A DNA stretch of 64,000 bases from JBLMZI01 sp050258755 (GTDB taxonomy: Bacteria > Bacillota > Syntrophomonadia > Syntrophomonadales > DTU052). This document shows positions 1 through 7,996 of this stretch, piece after piece. Position 1 is the stretch's first letter. Every line of letters starts with the position of its first letter. The stretch lies in the NCBI GenBank assembly GCA_050258755.1, contig JBLMZI010000004.1:620001-684000 (forward strand), in the 5' to 3' direction. The translations under genes were made by a program, and so were the position numbers. Under the pieces are notes generated by a model, which made no database searches, was not told the DNA's origin, and was given only the letters and a program-made list of their open reading frames with translations.

Positions 1-92
1 GCTGTTCGCCGAGCCAGCCGGTTGGCCTTGCTGAGGCCGCTCCACCCTGCCGCGCCGACAATCAACCCGGCGCCAACCAGTTTGTAAATCAT
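1..92 (-). CDS. spoIIIAB: Stage III sporulation protein AB, N-terminal fragment
   Basis: Only the first 30 codons are inside the window; the rest lies beyond the left edge. The ATG at 92 follows a GGAGGGGAAGGG ribosome binding site. The translated start, MIYKLVGAGLIVGAAGWSGL, is a hydrophobic membrane-anchor segment followed by a basic stretch (KANRLARR), which fits the N-terminus of SpoIIIAB. That protein is part of the SpoIIIA-SpoIIQ channel complex between mother cell and forespore. It follows spoIIIAA, as in other spore formers. Its start lies inside the still-open spoIIIAA frame, which is unusual. The name rests on position and the N-terminal pattern only. Confidence 0.75.
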   Translation of the reverse strand, partial: MIYKLVGAGLIVGAAGWSGLSKANRLARRT

Positions 93-1062
93 ACCCTTCC
101 CCTCCCCATGGGACCGAATATGCCACTTCTTCAAGCGTTCCCGGGCCATTGCGGCGTGAGAGTACAACGAGAGCCTGGAACGCACCCCGGGCCGTCAGTT
201 CCTTAAGGACCGGGCGCCGTAAAACCTCGTCAAGGGTCGCGGCATGGGCGGTGGCGATCAACTGGACGCCGGCGTTTATGCTTTCAAAGACAGCCGCGGC
301 ATCTTCAGGACCCCCGATTTCATCAACGACCACGATCTCGGGGGATAAAGCCCGAACCGCCATTAAGATTCCCTGTGCTTTGGGACAGGCGTCCAGCACG
401 TCGGTGCACGGACCGACATCCAGCTGCGGCTTGCCTTCATAACTTCCTGCGATTTCTGAGCGTTCATCGACAATAGAAACCGTACGGGATCGATCTGGCC
501 AGCCATAGGAAAAACTGCGTGCCAGATCGCGCAGGATGGTTGTTTTTCCGCATCCGGGCGGAGAGATCAGCAGCGTATTCATCAGGTTGCCTTCCGGGTC
601 GACCAGGCGCGGAATCAGCGACCGCGCACAGCCGGGAAGTTCCCTGGCAATTCGGATGGCCAACCCGGAAAAGTCCTTCATGCGGTAAACGGCGCCGCGT
701 TCCAGGATGACCCGGCCAGCCAGTCCGACCCGGTGTCCGCCCGGCAGCGTCACATACCCGCGCCGCAGTTCCTCGTCCAAGGCATACAGTGAGTTTTCCG
801 TGATGGCATTCAAGGTCCGCCGGAAATCGTCACCGGAAGTGATCAATGCCAATTCCGGCGCGCGGGTCAGACTGCCGTCGGCCCCCAAGTAACTGCTCTG
901 GCCATGAATCACCAGGGCAACCGGTTTCTCCGAACGCAGCCTGATCTCTTGCAGCTGGCTGAGCGTGTCCGTTCCAAGCCGCTCGAGCCCCTCCCGCAGT
1001 GATTTTGGCAGATAAGGGAGAATCTGTTGCTGAATATGTTGGTTGGGCCGAATCCCATTCAT
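1..1062 (-). CDS. spoIIIAA: Stage III sporulation protein AA (AAA+/secretion ATPase-like), 3' end not in window
   Basis: This is the mother-cell ATPase of the SpoIIIA channel. The start is ATG 1062, with AAGGGGG eight bases upstream. The protein begins MNGIRPNQHIQQQILPYLPK. It shows a Walker A loop (SPPGCGKTT, about residue 180), a Walker B strand (IVVVDEIGG, about residue 240) and the family's C-terminal motif LSRRNGPGTLEEV near residue 310. SpoIIIAA normally stops soon after that motif at about 310-340 residues. Here the frame stays open through codon 354 at the window edge and overlaps the start of spoIIIAB by at least 92 bases. Either the protein has a longer tail or there is a small sequence error near position 100. 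A likely sigma-E promoter lies just upstream. Confidence 0.88.
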   Translation of the reverse strand, partial: MNGIRPNQHIQQQILPYLPKSLREGLERLGTDTLSQLQEIRLRSEKPVALVIHGQSSYLGADGSLTRAPELALITSGDDFRRTLNAITENSLYALDEELRRGYVTLPGGHRVGLAGRVILERGAVYRMKDFSGLAIRIARELPGCARSLIPRLVDPEGNLMNTLLISPPGCGKTTILRDLARSFSYGWPDRSRTVSIVDERSEIAGSYEGKPQLDVGPCTDVLDACPKAQGILMAVRALSPEIVVVDEIGGPEDAAAVFESINAGVQLIATAHAATLDEVLRRPVLKELTARGAFQALVVLSRRNGPGTLEEVAYSVPWGGEGYDLQTGWRRVDCRRGRVERPQQGQPAGSANS

Positions 1063-1086
1063 TGCTTGCACCCCCTTGCATTACCA

Positions 1087-1115
1087 GATATATGGGGTGC
1101 CGGTTCGAATTATGC
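1087..1115 (-). promoter_or_regulatory. Candidate sigma-E promoter of the spoIIIA operon
   Basis: On the minus strand GCATAAT (1115-1109) is followed after 14 bases by CATATATC (1094-1087). This resembles the mother-cell sigma-E consensus (about kmATATT, 14-15 bases, CATACAnT). It sits 25 bases upstream of the spoIIIAA start codon, leaving room for the ribosome binding site at 1077-1071. In Bacillus subtilis the spoIIIA operon is sigma-E dependent, which supports the reading. The -10 match is imperfect. Confidence 0.55.
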
Positions 1116-1160
1116 TCCCAAAACGGCGGGCTTTTTGCGGTCATTTTTCTGAAGTAGGGC

Positions 1161-1201
1161 AACAAAAACCCGCTTCCCAAACACAGGTCAGGAAGCGGGT
1201 T
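1161..1201 (-). terminator. Rho-independent terminator after the Cys4 protein gene
   Basis: Inverted repeat AACCCGCTTCC (1167-1177) and GGAAGCGGGTT (1191-1201), an 11 bp stem with a 13-base loop. On the minus strand it is followed by a T-rich stretch (TTTTTGTT). It separates the gene ending at 1244 from the spoIIIA promoter. Confidence 0.85.
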
Positions 1202-1243
1202 ATCGGTTTTTTTAAGCTTATTGCGTTGAAGAAAGCAGCTTGT

Positions 1244-1663
1244 TTACATGGAGCTGCTTTCCAGGGGGGTCCCGGCGAGGTCCGGCTGCAGATCCAGTGA
1301 GCTGTCATTGACATAGACAATGCCTGAGCAATTCGGGCAAATCACTTCGATGCTCTCATCATCGTCTAACACGTCAGCGTCAAAATAAACATCGGCACCG
1401 CAGTGACGGCAGGTCATTTCCGCAAATTCAACGTCTTCGTCCCCGTAGATGTCCTCTTCGAGATCGTAAAGATCTTCGTCAATGCTTTCCACATATATCT
1501 TGAAATCATCCAGTTCCTGCTTAATATGACCGGTGACATTCGCCATATCGGACATCACATCCAGCAGTTCGACGATCAGCTTTCCCTGCGGCCCGGATTC
1601 CGCGACATTCATGCCTTCGGACAGACCCTTAAGGTAGCTGATTTTTTCTGAGAGCCGGAGCAT
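1244..1663 (-). CDS. Small acidic Cys4 protein (CD1247-type, unknown function)
   Basis: The product is about 139 residues. The N-terminus (MLRLSEKISYLKGLSEGM, then an acidic coiled-coil-like region) matches a conserved Firmicutes family often called CD1247-like. The C-terminal half carries two Cys pairs, CRHCG and CPNCSG, a likely zinc ribbon, set in a very acidic context. I chose ATG 1663 because GAGGGGG lies directly upstream; a longer in-frame ATG at 1690 lacks a ribosome site and falls in a hairpin loop. The gene lies between efp and spoIIIAA. A zinc-binding regulatory or adaptor role is possible, but nothing in the sequence proves it. Confidence 0.7.
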   Translation of the reverse strand: MLRLSEKISYLKGLSEGMNVAESGPQGKLIVELLDVMSDMANVTGHIKQELDDFKIYVESIDEDLYDLEEDIYGDEDVEFAEMTCRHCGADVYFDADVLDDDESIEVICPNCSGIVYVNDSSLDLQPDLAGTPLESSSM

Positions 1664-1669
1664 AGTAAA

Positions 1670-1711
1670 CCCCCTCGTGCCTTTTCGCATAGTATGCTCG
1701 GCTCGAGGGGG
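1670..1711 (-). promoter_or_regulatory. Hairpin that would mask the ribosome binding site of the Cys4 gene
   Basis: CCCCCTCG (1670-1677) pairs with CGAGGGGG (1704-1711); after a T/T mismatch GCC (1679-1681) pairs with GGC (1700-1702). On the minus-strand RNA the 3' arm is the GAGGGGG ribosome site of the gene starting at 1663. There is no T tract, so it is a poor terminator for efp and looks more like a translation-control hairpin. Confidence 0.5.
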
Positions 1712-1738
1712 CCCTCATTCGCTAAAATTTGGTGATTC

Positions 1739-2299
1739 TTATTTTACCCGTTCCATGTAGAGTCCGGTTCGGGTATCGATCCGTACCATTTCACCGACGT
1801 TAATAAACAGAGGCACCTTGATGACAGCACCGGTTTCGAGCGTGGCGACCTTGCTGGCACCTGAAGCAGTATCGCCTTTGATGCCGGGTTCCGTCTCGGC
1901 GACGGTCAGTTCCACAAAATTCGGGACGTCAACGCCGAGCACTTCTTCATTGTACTGAAGAACGGTAATATTCATATTTTCTTTCAAATATTTCAGCGCT
2001 TCACCCATCTGGTCTTTCGACAGCGAGATCTGGTCGTAAGTTTCGGTATTCATAAAGACATATTCGTCGCCCGAAGCATACAGGTATTGCATTTCATTGC
2101 GGTCAACCCGTGCCCGCGGAACTTTCTCGCCCGCGTTAAAGGTTTTTTCAACCACAGATCCATTCTTCAGATTTTTCAATTTGCTGCGTACAAACGCGGC
2201 GCCCTTGCCCGGCTTAACGTGCTGGAAATCCACGACAACCCAAACGCCGCCGTCCAGCTCAACCGTAAGACCGGTCTTGAAATCGTTCACAGAAACCAC
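1739..2299 (-). CDS. efp: Translation elongation factor P
   Basis: EF-P relieves ribosome stalling at polyproline stretches by binding between the P and E sites. The product has the family layout: KOW-like N-terminal domain (SVNDFKTGLTVELDGGVW), the exposed loop KPGKGAAF with the lysine that is modified in many bacteria, a middle OB domain, and the C-terminal OB domain ending VRIDTRTGLYMERVK. I chose GTG 2299 (186 residues) because GGAGG lies nine bases upstream; GTG 2308 is in frame but almost touches that site. It lies just downstream of the M24 peptidase gene, a common arrangement in Firmicutes. Confidence 0.95.
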   Translation of the reverse strand: MVSVNDFKTGLTVELDGGVWVVVDFQHVKPGKGAAFVRSKLKNLKNGSVVEKTFNAGEKVPRARVDRNEMQYLYASGDEYVFMNTETYDQISLSKDQMGEALKYLKENMNITVLQYNEEVLGVDVPNFVELTVAETEPGIKGDTASGASKVATLETGAVIKVPLFINVGEMVRIDTRTGLYMERVK

Positions 2300-2316
2300 T
2301 ACAAACACCCCTCCGT

Positions 2317-3366
2317 TTAAATCACAAGCAGATCCTTGATACTGCTTGTTAAGACCTCATGTCCATTCTCCGTGACTAATACGACATCTTCGATCCGAAC
2401 TCCTCCCCAGCCGGGAATATATACCCCTGGTTCGACTGTGATCACCATGTTCGGTTTTAGAACGACATCGCTCTTCCAGGATACGGTCGGCGCCTCATGT
2501 ACGTCAAGTCCAAGCCCGTGACCGGTTGAATGCACGAAATGCTTGTCCAGTTCCACCCGGCGCAAAGTGCCCCGGGCGGCCTCGTCCACCTCTTTGCAAA
2601 GGACCCCGGGCGCCACAGCCTCGATCGCCGATAGCTGGGCATCCAGCACATGATGATAAACATCCCGGATCCGGGCGCAGGATTTTTCCACCGCCACGGT
2701 TCGGGTCATGTCTCCCGCATAGTGTTCCCAAATCCCGCCAAAATCGAGGGTCAGCAGGTCGCCAGCCTCCAGGCGGCGCATCGAAGGGCGGCCATGCGGC
2801 AGGGAGGACCGCAGCCCGGAAACGGCTATCGTTTCGAACGCCTCCCTTTCACAGCCGGCTTTTTTCAAGCGGTATTCGATCGAGATCGCCAGATCCCGTT
2901 CCGCTGTACCGGGGCGAATCTCCTGCTGAATCGCCGAAAACACTTCATCGCCAATCGCCAATGCTTTCCGAATGTGGTCCAGCTCAGCAGATTCCTTGAT
3001 GATCCGTAAATCCTCAATCAGCCCGGAAGTGCCGGTCAAACCTTGACCAAGCTTTTCACGCCAGTCCTGATACTGCCTGAACGTCAAATGGGTGGATTCG
3101 AACCCGAGTCGGCTTCCGGCGGCAAGTGCCGACACGCCTGAATCCTTCGGGGAGGTTAGCACCTCCCATCCCTTTGATTCGGCTTCGGCCTGTTCGGTAT
3201 AGCGCGGGTCGGTAACGATCACCGCTTTTTGCCCGTCCACCAGTAAATGCCCTTCTCCGGTGAACCCGGACAGGTAGTAGACGTTGGCAGGATTGGTAAT
3301 CAGGAAACCGCCGAGGCCTTCCTGATCCAGGCGCTGGCGGAAACGGGTGAGCCGATTCGCAGTCAC
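2317..3366 (-). CDS. pepQ: M24 metallopeptidase, Xaa-Pro aminopeptidase/dipeptidase type
   Basis: Cytoplasmic dimetal peptidase that removes residues ahead of proline. At 349 residues it has the creatinase-like N-terminal domain and the pita-bread catalytic domain. The metal ligands are visible: Asp in LTLDFGG, Asp in AGDMTRTVAV, His in HSTGHGLGLDVHE, Glu in ITVEPGVY and Glu in VRIEDVV. It starts with GTG right after the aroQ stop codon (TAA GTG), so the two are co-transcribed and probably translationally coupled. Substrate class (aminopeptidase or dipeptidase) cannot be settled from sequence, so the symbol is tentative. Confidence 0.88.
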   Translation of the reverse strand: MTANRLTRFRQRLDQEGLGGFLITNPANVYYLSGFTGEGHLLVDGQKAVIVTDPRYTEQAEAESKGWEVLTSPKDSGVSALAAGSRLGFESTHLTFRQYQDWREKLGQGLTGTSGLIEDLRIIKESAELDHIRKALAIGDEVFSAIQQEIRPGTAERDLAISIEYRLKKAGCEREAFETIAVSGLRSSLPHGRPSMRRLEAGDLLTLDFGGIWEHYAGDMTRTVAVEKSCARIRDVYHHVLDAQLSAIEAVAPGVLCKEVDEAARGTLRRVELDKHFVHSTGHGLGLDVHEAPTVSWKSDVVLKPNMVITVEPGVYIPGWGGVRIEDVVLVTENGHEVLTSSIKDLLVI

Positions 3367-3813
3367 TTAAAGCGTCCTTCCGCTTAATAATTTGGCCGCG
3401 GCCTCAAGGGCCAGCGTGTAGCTGTCCGGCCCAAAGCCAAAAATGCCGCCGACCGCCGCCGGGGCCACCAGGGATTGATGCCGGAACGGCTCGCGGCGGT
3501 AGATATTGCTCATGTGCACCTCGATCACCGGGCATTCCATGGCCCGGAGCGCGTCGTGCAGCGCCACGCTGGTGTGAGTCAGGCCGCCGGCGTTGATCAA
3601 GACACAATCGATTTGCCCACGATGCCCATGCAGGCAATCAATCAATTCTCCCTCATGATTGGACTGGAAAAACGTAATCGCCAGTCCTGCCACCGCCGCC
3701 TGGTCACGCAGCCGATTTTCGATTTCGTTCAGGGTGACCGATCCGTAAATATCGGTTTCACGCTGTCCTAACAGGTTCAGGTTCGGCCCGTTGACAACCA
3801 GTACCTTTTTCAT
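3367..3813 (-). CDS. aroQ: 3-dehydroquinate dehydratase, type II
   Basis: Third step of the shikimate pathway: 3-dehydroquinate to 3-dehydroshikimate. The size (148 residues) is typical. Diagnostic segments are VNGPNLNLLGQRE at the start, the catalytic Tyr in TDIYG, QSNHEGELID, the substrate loop INAGGLTHTSVAL and the catalytic His region EVHMSNIY. The substrate loop has Ala where most relatives have Pro (INP), a minor oddity. It sits apart from the main aro block, between TldE and the M24 peptidase. Confidence 0.95.
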   Translation of the reverse strand: MKKVLVVNGPNLNLLGQRETDIYGSVTLNEIENRLRDQAAVAGLAITFFQSNHEGELIDCLHGHRGQIDCVLINAGGLTHTSVALHDALRAMECPVIEVHMSNIYRREPFRHQSLVAPAAVGGIFGFGPDSYTLALEAAAKLLSGRTL

Positions 3814-3844
3814 GCCCTCACCCCATCCCCCTCCAATATCGCGC

Positions 3845-5185
3845 CTAATCGCCGCCGACGCTTAATGCCTTGACCCGAACTGTCGGAGAACCCGTGCCCC
3901 CATAAAACCGCAGGTCCGAAGCAACGCCTTCGATATCGCTTAAAAAGTCCAGCAGGTTGCCGGCGATCGTTGCTCCGCGCACCGGGTAGGTCAGTTTGCC
4001 GTTTTCGATCATCAAGCCGCTGGCCCCGACCGAGAAATCGCCCGAAATGGGATTGGCCGTATGCATCCCCATCACTTCTGTGATATATAAACCCTGTTTA
4101 ATGTCGCTGATCAGCGCTTCGGGCGTTCCGCTGCCCGGCTGCAGAAATACATTGGTGGTGCCGACCGACGGCAGACCGCGGAAGCTCCCGCGCACCCCGT
4201 TTCCGGTCGAATAGGTTTTATCCTTGCGCGCGGTATAGCTGTCGTACAGATAGCCCTTCAGCACGCCTTTGTCCAGCAACATGGTCCGCTGGGACGGCCA
4301 GCCTTCCCCGTCAAACGGGAAAGCCGAAATCCCCTCTTGTAAGGTGCCGTCGTCAATGATCGTAACCCATTGGCTGCCCAGGGACTGGCCGATTTTGTCC
4401 TTTAACGCCGATTTTCCTTTTTGAACCGCGTCCGCACTGAATGAGTCGGCGATCACGCCGAGGAAGTTGGTCATAACATACGGTTCCAGCACACAAGGCA
4501 TCGCCTTGGAGACAATGGTTTTCGCTCCCAGGCTTCGAACCGCATCGTTCGCGCCTTCTTTCCCGACAAAGACCGGATCGAGATCCTTCAGCCGCCGCTT
4601 CGCCAGGACGGAAAAGCCGGTCTGGGCATCACCGTTTTCCTCGGCCATGACGAAAACAAATAACCCGGCATAGGCCCCTTTCTGGTAAACCCGAACGCCT
4701 TCGGAACTGATGACGGCAACCGAGTACCGCGAATCTTCGTAGCCGGCGCGTTCGATCACTTTGACCCGTTTGTCGGTGGCGCGCGCCTGGCGTTCCACCT
4801 CGCGGGCCATTTCGATTTTTCGTTCCAGGGTTTCGGATTCGATCGCTGGATCGAAGGTATCCAGCTTCGGATACTGTTCGTGGGTCTGCGGCAGCCCGTT
4901 AAAAGAATCCTCCGCAGTATACTTGGCCCCCTTCAAGGCCTTTTCGAGCGTCTCCTGCACCGCTGTGCGGTCCAGATCGGTGGTAAACGCAAAACCCATC
5001 CGGTTTCCGGTGAACACCCGGATTCCCAGGCCGATTTCTTCGGATTGTTTCAGAGTCTCAACCTGACCGTCCACCACTTCCACGGTCAAATCCTCGCCAT
5101 GCAGCAGAAACGCCTCAGCCGCGGCCCCTTTGGCCCGGGCCTGTTCCACCGTCCAGCTTCCAACTTCGAGCAGTTTCTCTTTCAA
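3845..5185 (-). CDS. tldE: TldE/PmbA-type subunit of the TldD/E peptidase complex
   Basis: 446 residues, PmbA/TldD family. It lacks the HExxxH zinc motif found in the next gene upstream, so it is the non-metal partner, TldE (PmbA). TldD and TldE form a heteromeric protease that trims leader peptides and unfolded peptides. The start is TTG with AGGAGG six bases upstream. The N-terminal part (VEVVDGQVETLKQSEEIGLG) and the C-terminal glycine-rich domain (GATIAGNLLDFLSDI) match the family. The gap to tldD is 53 bases, consistent with one operon. Confidence 0.9.
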   Translation of the reverse strand: MKEKLLEVGSWTVEQARAKGAAAEAFLLHGEDLTVEVVDGQVETLKQSEEIGLGIRVFTGNRMGFAFTTDLDRTAVQETLEKALKGAKYTAEDSFNGLPQTHEQYPKLDTFDPAIESETLERKIEMAREVERQARATDKRVKVIERAGYEDSRYSVAVISSEGVRVYQKGAYAGLFVFVMAEENGDAQTGFSVLAKRRLKDLDPVFVGKEGANDAVRSLGAKTIVSKAMPCVLEPYVMTNFLGVIADSFSADAVQKGKSALKDKIGQSLGSQWVTIIDDGTLQEGISAFPFDGEGWPSQRTMLLDKGVLKGYLYDSYTARKDKTYSTGNGVRGSFRGLPSVGTTNVFLQPGSGTPEALISDIKQGLYITEVMGMHTANPISGDFSVGASGLMIENGKLTYPVRGATIAGNLLDFLSDIEGVASDLRFYGGTGSPTVRVKALSVGGD

Positions 5186-5238
5186 GGTGATCCTCCTGAC
5201 TTTATCGTGGATGATGCCGTCTGATGCGGGTTTCCAGC

Positions 5239-6660
5239 TTAAAGCCGGCGGATGCGCTTGATCTGCGGCCCGTCGGCTCCGCCGACCCCGCCCACGGTAA
5301 TCGATTTAATCCGCATTGTGGGCTGCGCGTCCGATACCGGCACCCCCTGGCCGTCTTTGCCGCAGGTGCCGATCGCAAAGCCGATATCCCGGCCAATCCG
5401 GTCAATATTGTTCAGCACTTCCGGCCCGTTGCCGGAAAGCGTGGCCCCACGCACCGGGTACTTGATCTCGCCATCTTCGATGATATAGCCTTCCTGGACT
5501 TCGAAAACAAAATCACCATTGGTGGTATTAACCTGCCCGCCCCCCATTTTGCGGACCAGCAAGCCGTGTTGGGTGTCCCGGATAATCTGGTCCGGATCAT
5601 CCGAACCGGACGCAATGTAGGTGTTGGTCATGCGCGGAATCGGTTTGTGCTGGTACGATTCCCGCCGTCCGTTGCCGGTCGGGTCCACGCCATCCTTGAG
5701 CGCGGTAATCCGGTCCTGCATGTAGCTTTTCAAAATGCCTTTTTCGATCAGAACATTTTTTTTGCCGGGCGTCCCTTCGTCATCATAGCGAAGCGTGCCA
5801 TTCTTTTTGAACAGGGTGGAATCGTCGATGACACTGATTTCCTCCCCCGCCACCTGCTGGCCCATTTTGCCGCCGTACACGGAAAGGCCGCGCTGCACCA
5901 GGTCAGCCTCCAGCCCATGGCCGCAGGCTTCGTGTACCATTGTGCCGCCGGCTTCGCTGGACATGACGACCGGCATTTTGCCAGCCGGACAGGGTTTGGC
6001 GTCGAGCATCTGCACCGCGCGCTGCGCCGCTTTGCGCCCAAGCTCGCGGGCATCGTTTTCATCGAGCAGTTCCCAGCCAATGACGCCGCCGACCGCGTCA
6101 AAGCCGGTCTGGATCACGCCATCGCGCGCGGCTACCGCATTGACCACAAAACGGGTACGGACCAGTTCATCCTCAATCAGATCGCCCGACGAGTTGGCGA
6201 TCTGGAACCGTTTGTGCACATCGGCCAGGGAAACCATGACCTGCTTGATCTCCTCGCCGACCGACCGGGCTGCCTGATTAGCGGCCAAAACCGTTTCGAC
6301 CTTCTCCTCAAATGGAAATTGCTCCGGCATTTTCAAAAATTCAAGGCTGGGCCCCGCCGGGACCGAATGAAACGCGATCTCGACGGTCTTCGCCATGCCT
6401 TCCGCAATATGGGCTACCGTTTCAGCGGTTTTCAGCAGACCTTCCTCGGAAAGATCGTTGGTATGCGCATAGGCAGTGTTGCCTTCGGTCACCACCCGGA
6501 TTCCCGCGCCGATCTCGCGTCCCAGGTTGACCCGCTCCACCTTGTTGTCTTCACAAATGATAGCGGTCATTTCTTTTTCTTCGCAATAAATCTCGGCAAA
6601 ATCGCCGCCTTTGGTTAACGCCTGGGTCAGTACCCTGGATATCATCTTCTTTTCAAGCAT
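5239..6660 (-). CDS. tldD: TldD metalloprotease
   Basis: 473 residues. Catalytic subunit of the TldD/TldE complex. The zinc-binding HExxxH motif is visible as VHEACGHGLEAD near residue 243. The C-terminal domain motif VRGATLSGNGPEVL is conserved. The ATG at 6660 has AGGAG nearby. It is the first gene of a tldD-tldE-aroQ-pepQ-efp run with its own upstream region (6661-6853) carrying a likely promoter and a hairpin. In many bacteria TldD/E also matures modified peptides, but no such peptide gene is visible here. Confidence 0.93.
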   Translation of the reverse strand: MLEKKMISRVLTQALTKGGDFAEIYCEEKEMTAIICEDNKVERVNLGREIGAGIRVVTEGNTAYAHTNDLSEEGLLKTAETVAHIAEGMAKTVEIAFHSVPAGPSLEFLKMPEQFPFEEKVETVLAANQAARSVGEEIKQVMVSLADVHKRFQIANSSGDLIEDELVRTRFVVNAVAARDGVIQTGFDAVGGVIGWELLDENDARELGRKAAQRAVQMLDAKPCPAGKMPVVMSSEAGGTMVHEACGHGLEADLVQRGLSVYGGKMGQQVAGEEISVIDDSTLFKKNGTLRYDDEGTPGKKNVLIEKGILKSYMQDRITALKDGVDPTGNGRRESYQHKPIPRMTNTYIASGSDDPDQIIRDTQHGLLVRKMGGGQVNTTNGDFVFEVQEGYIIEDGEIKYPVRGATLSGNGPEVLNNIDRIGRDIGFAIGTCGKDGQGVPVSDAQPTMRIKSITVGGVGGADGPQIKRIRRL

Positions 6661-6724
6661 TCATATCGCTCCTGCACGGGTATTTCGCTTTGTCCTTCCT
6701 ATCGTTCCCATTCCGCGGCATTCT

Positions 6725-6755
6725 CATCAGCCTGCCGGTTGCCTTCAGGCTGATG
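6725..6755 (-). promoter_or_regulatory. Hairpin in the predicted 5' leader of tldD
   Basis: A perfect 10 bp inverted repeat, CATCAGCCTG (6725-6734) and CAGGCTGATG (6746-6755), with an 11-base loop. It lies between the predicted promoter at 6799-6827 and the tldD start at 6660. There is no T tract, so it is not an obvious terminator. A role in mRNA stability or leader regulation is inference. Confidence 0.45.
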
Positions 6756-6798
6756 GGCCTTTCGTTGCGGACAAGGTCAATCCGGTCCAATACCTATG

Positions 6799-6827
6799 AT
6801 TATAATCGTTCCTGGAACAGCTTGCCA
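6799..6827 (-). promoter_or_regulatory. Candidate housekeeping promoter for the tldD-efp run
   Basis: On the minus strand a perfect -10 TATAAT (6804-6799) lies 17 bases downstream of a weak -35 TGGCAA (6827-6822). It is in the 250-base gap between aroB and tldD, just past the aroB terminator. Confidence 0.5.
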
Positions 6828-6853
6828 TGTTGATGTTTACAGCCGCAAATGCC

Positions 6854-6884
6854 AAAAAGCAAGTCTGAAAAACAGAACTTGCTT
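6854..6884 (-). terminator. Rho-independent terminator after aroB
   Basis: AAGCAAGTCTG (6857-6867) pairs with CAGAACTTGCTT (6873-6884) with one bulged base and an A5 loop. On the minus strand the stem runs into TTTTTGG. It ends the pilus/aro transcription run. Confidence 0.8.
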
Positions 6885-6910
6885 ATCGCCTAATCGCTCG
6901 TTTGATTCGG

Positions 6911-7996
6911 TTAACCCTGTTCCAGAATTGCGGTTACCAGATCCATCGGGACATTGGCTGTTGCCACCGTTTTTCCGATCGCGGCCGGCAAAACGAATCG
7001 AATTTCGCCTGCCCGATTTTTCTTGTCGCCGCGCATCAGGTCCATCATTTCATCAGAAGGATACCGGGGAATGGCAAGGTCAAGTCCGAAATTATGTATC
7101 AGTTTCATAATCCGGTGAGCGTCCGGTTCGCCCAAAAGACCCATCCGGTACGCGAGCTGCGCTGCCATTCGGATGCCGATCGCCACCGCTTCTCCGTGGC
7201 GATATACGCCATATCCGGCCCGGTTTTCAATCGCATGTCCGAAGGTATGGCCCAGATTGAGAACCTCCCGAAGGCCGCTCTCTTCCCGCTCATCACCTTC
7301 GACGATATGCGCTTTGATCCGGCAGGATTCAGCGATGACGCCTTCCAGAACCTCCGGCTGCATGGCTTGAATCGGCGCACACTGCGCTTCCAGCCCGGTG
7401 AAAAACGGTTCGGAAAGAATAATGCCGTATTTAACCACTTCAGCCAACCCGGCGGTATACTCCCGCTCCGGCAGGGTTGCCAGCACATCGGGGTCAATGA
7501 TAACCAATTTAGGCTGGTGAAAAGCGCCGATCAGATTCTTCCCCCGGGCGTGGTTCACGGCGACTTTGCCGCCGACACTGCTGTCCACCTGGGCAAGCAG
7601 GGTGGTCGGCACCTGAACGAACGGAACCCCGCGCAGGTAAATAGCCGCGGCGAAGCCGGCCAGATCGCCGATTACCCCGCCGCCGAGCGCAACCACCGCA
7701 TCCTGGCGGTCCATCCTGAAGTCGACCGCGGCATCCAGTACCCGCTCTGCGTAAGGCATCGCTTTGAATTCCTCACCATCGGGTATTTCCACATACCGCA
7801 CCGCATCATAGCACTGACGCAGACTGGTCAAAAGCGTATCCCCGTACAGCGCATGCACGGTCGGGTTACTGACCACCAACAGTTTTCGCTTCGTGCCGAT
7901 GGCTTCAGCGGCGATGTCGCCGGCTGATTGAATCAGTCCCGATCCAATGCGAATATCGTAGCTTCGTTCGGCAAGGGATACCTTAACGTTTTGCAC
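6911..7996 (-). CDS. aroB: 3-dehydroquinate synthase
   Basis: Second step of the shikimate pathway: DAHP to 3-dehydroquinate, NAD and zinc dependent. The protein shows the NAD-binding VALGGGVIGDLAGFAA, the substrate segment TTLLAQVDSSVGGKVAVN, and the metal ligands in LAEVVKYG and NLGHTFGHA. I chose GTG 7996 (361 residues) because CAGGAG lies seven bases upstream and the protein then starts MQNVKVSLAERSYDI as expected. A longer in-frame ATG at 8071 would add 25 unrelated residues inside aroK. It overlaps the aroK stop by 14 bases, implying translational coupling. Confidence 0.95.
   Translation of the reverse strand: MQNVKVSLAERSYDIRIGSGLIQSAGDIAAEAIGTKRKLLVVSNPTVHALYGDTLLTSLRQCYDAVRYVEIPDGEEFKAMPYAERVLDAAVDFRMDRQDAVVALGGGVIGDLAGFAAAIYLRGVPFVQVPTTLLAQVDSSVGGKVAVNHARGKNLIGAFHQPKLVIIDPDVLATLPEREYTAGLAEVVKYGIILSEPFFTGLEAQCAPIQAMQPEVLEGVIAESCRIKAHIVEGDEREESGLREVLNLGHTFGHAIENRAGYGVYRHGEAVAIGIRMAAQLAYRMGLLGEPDAHRIMKLIHNFGLDLAIPRYPSDEMMDLMRGDKKNRAGEIRFVLPAAIGKTVATANVPMDLVTAILEQG

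Noticed and set aside
149..442. Plus-strand open frame opposite spoIIIAA
   Set aside because: It is the antisense shadow of a clear SpoIIIAA frame, with low-complexity composition and no ribosome site.
5224..6618. Long plus-strand frame of 464 codons opposite tldD
   Set aside because: It mirrors tldD codon structure on the other strand and has no family motif; TldD has HExxxH and strong family matches.
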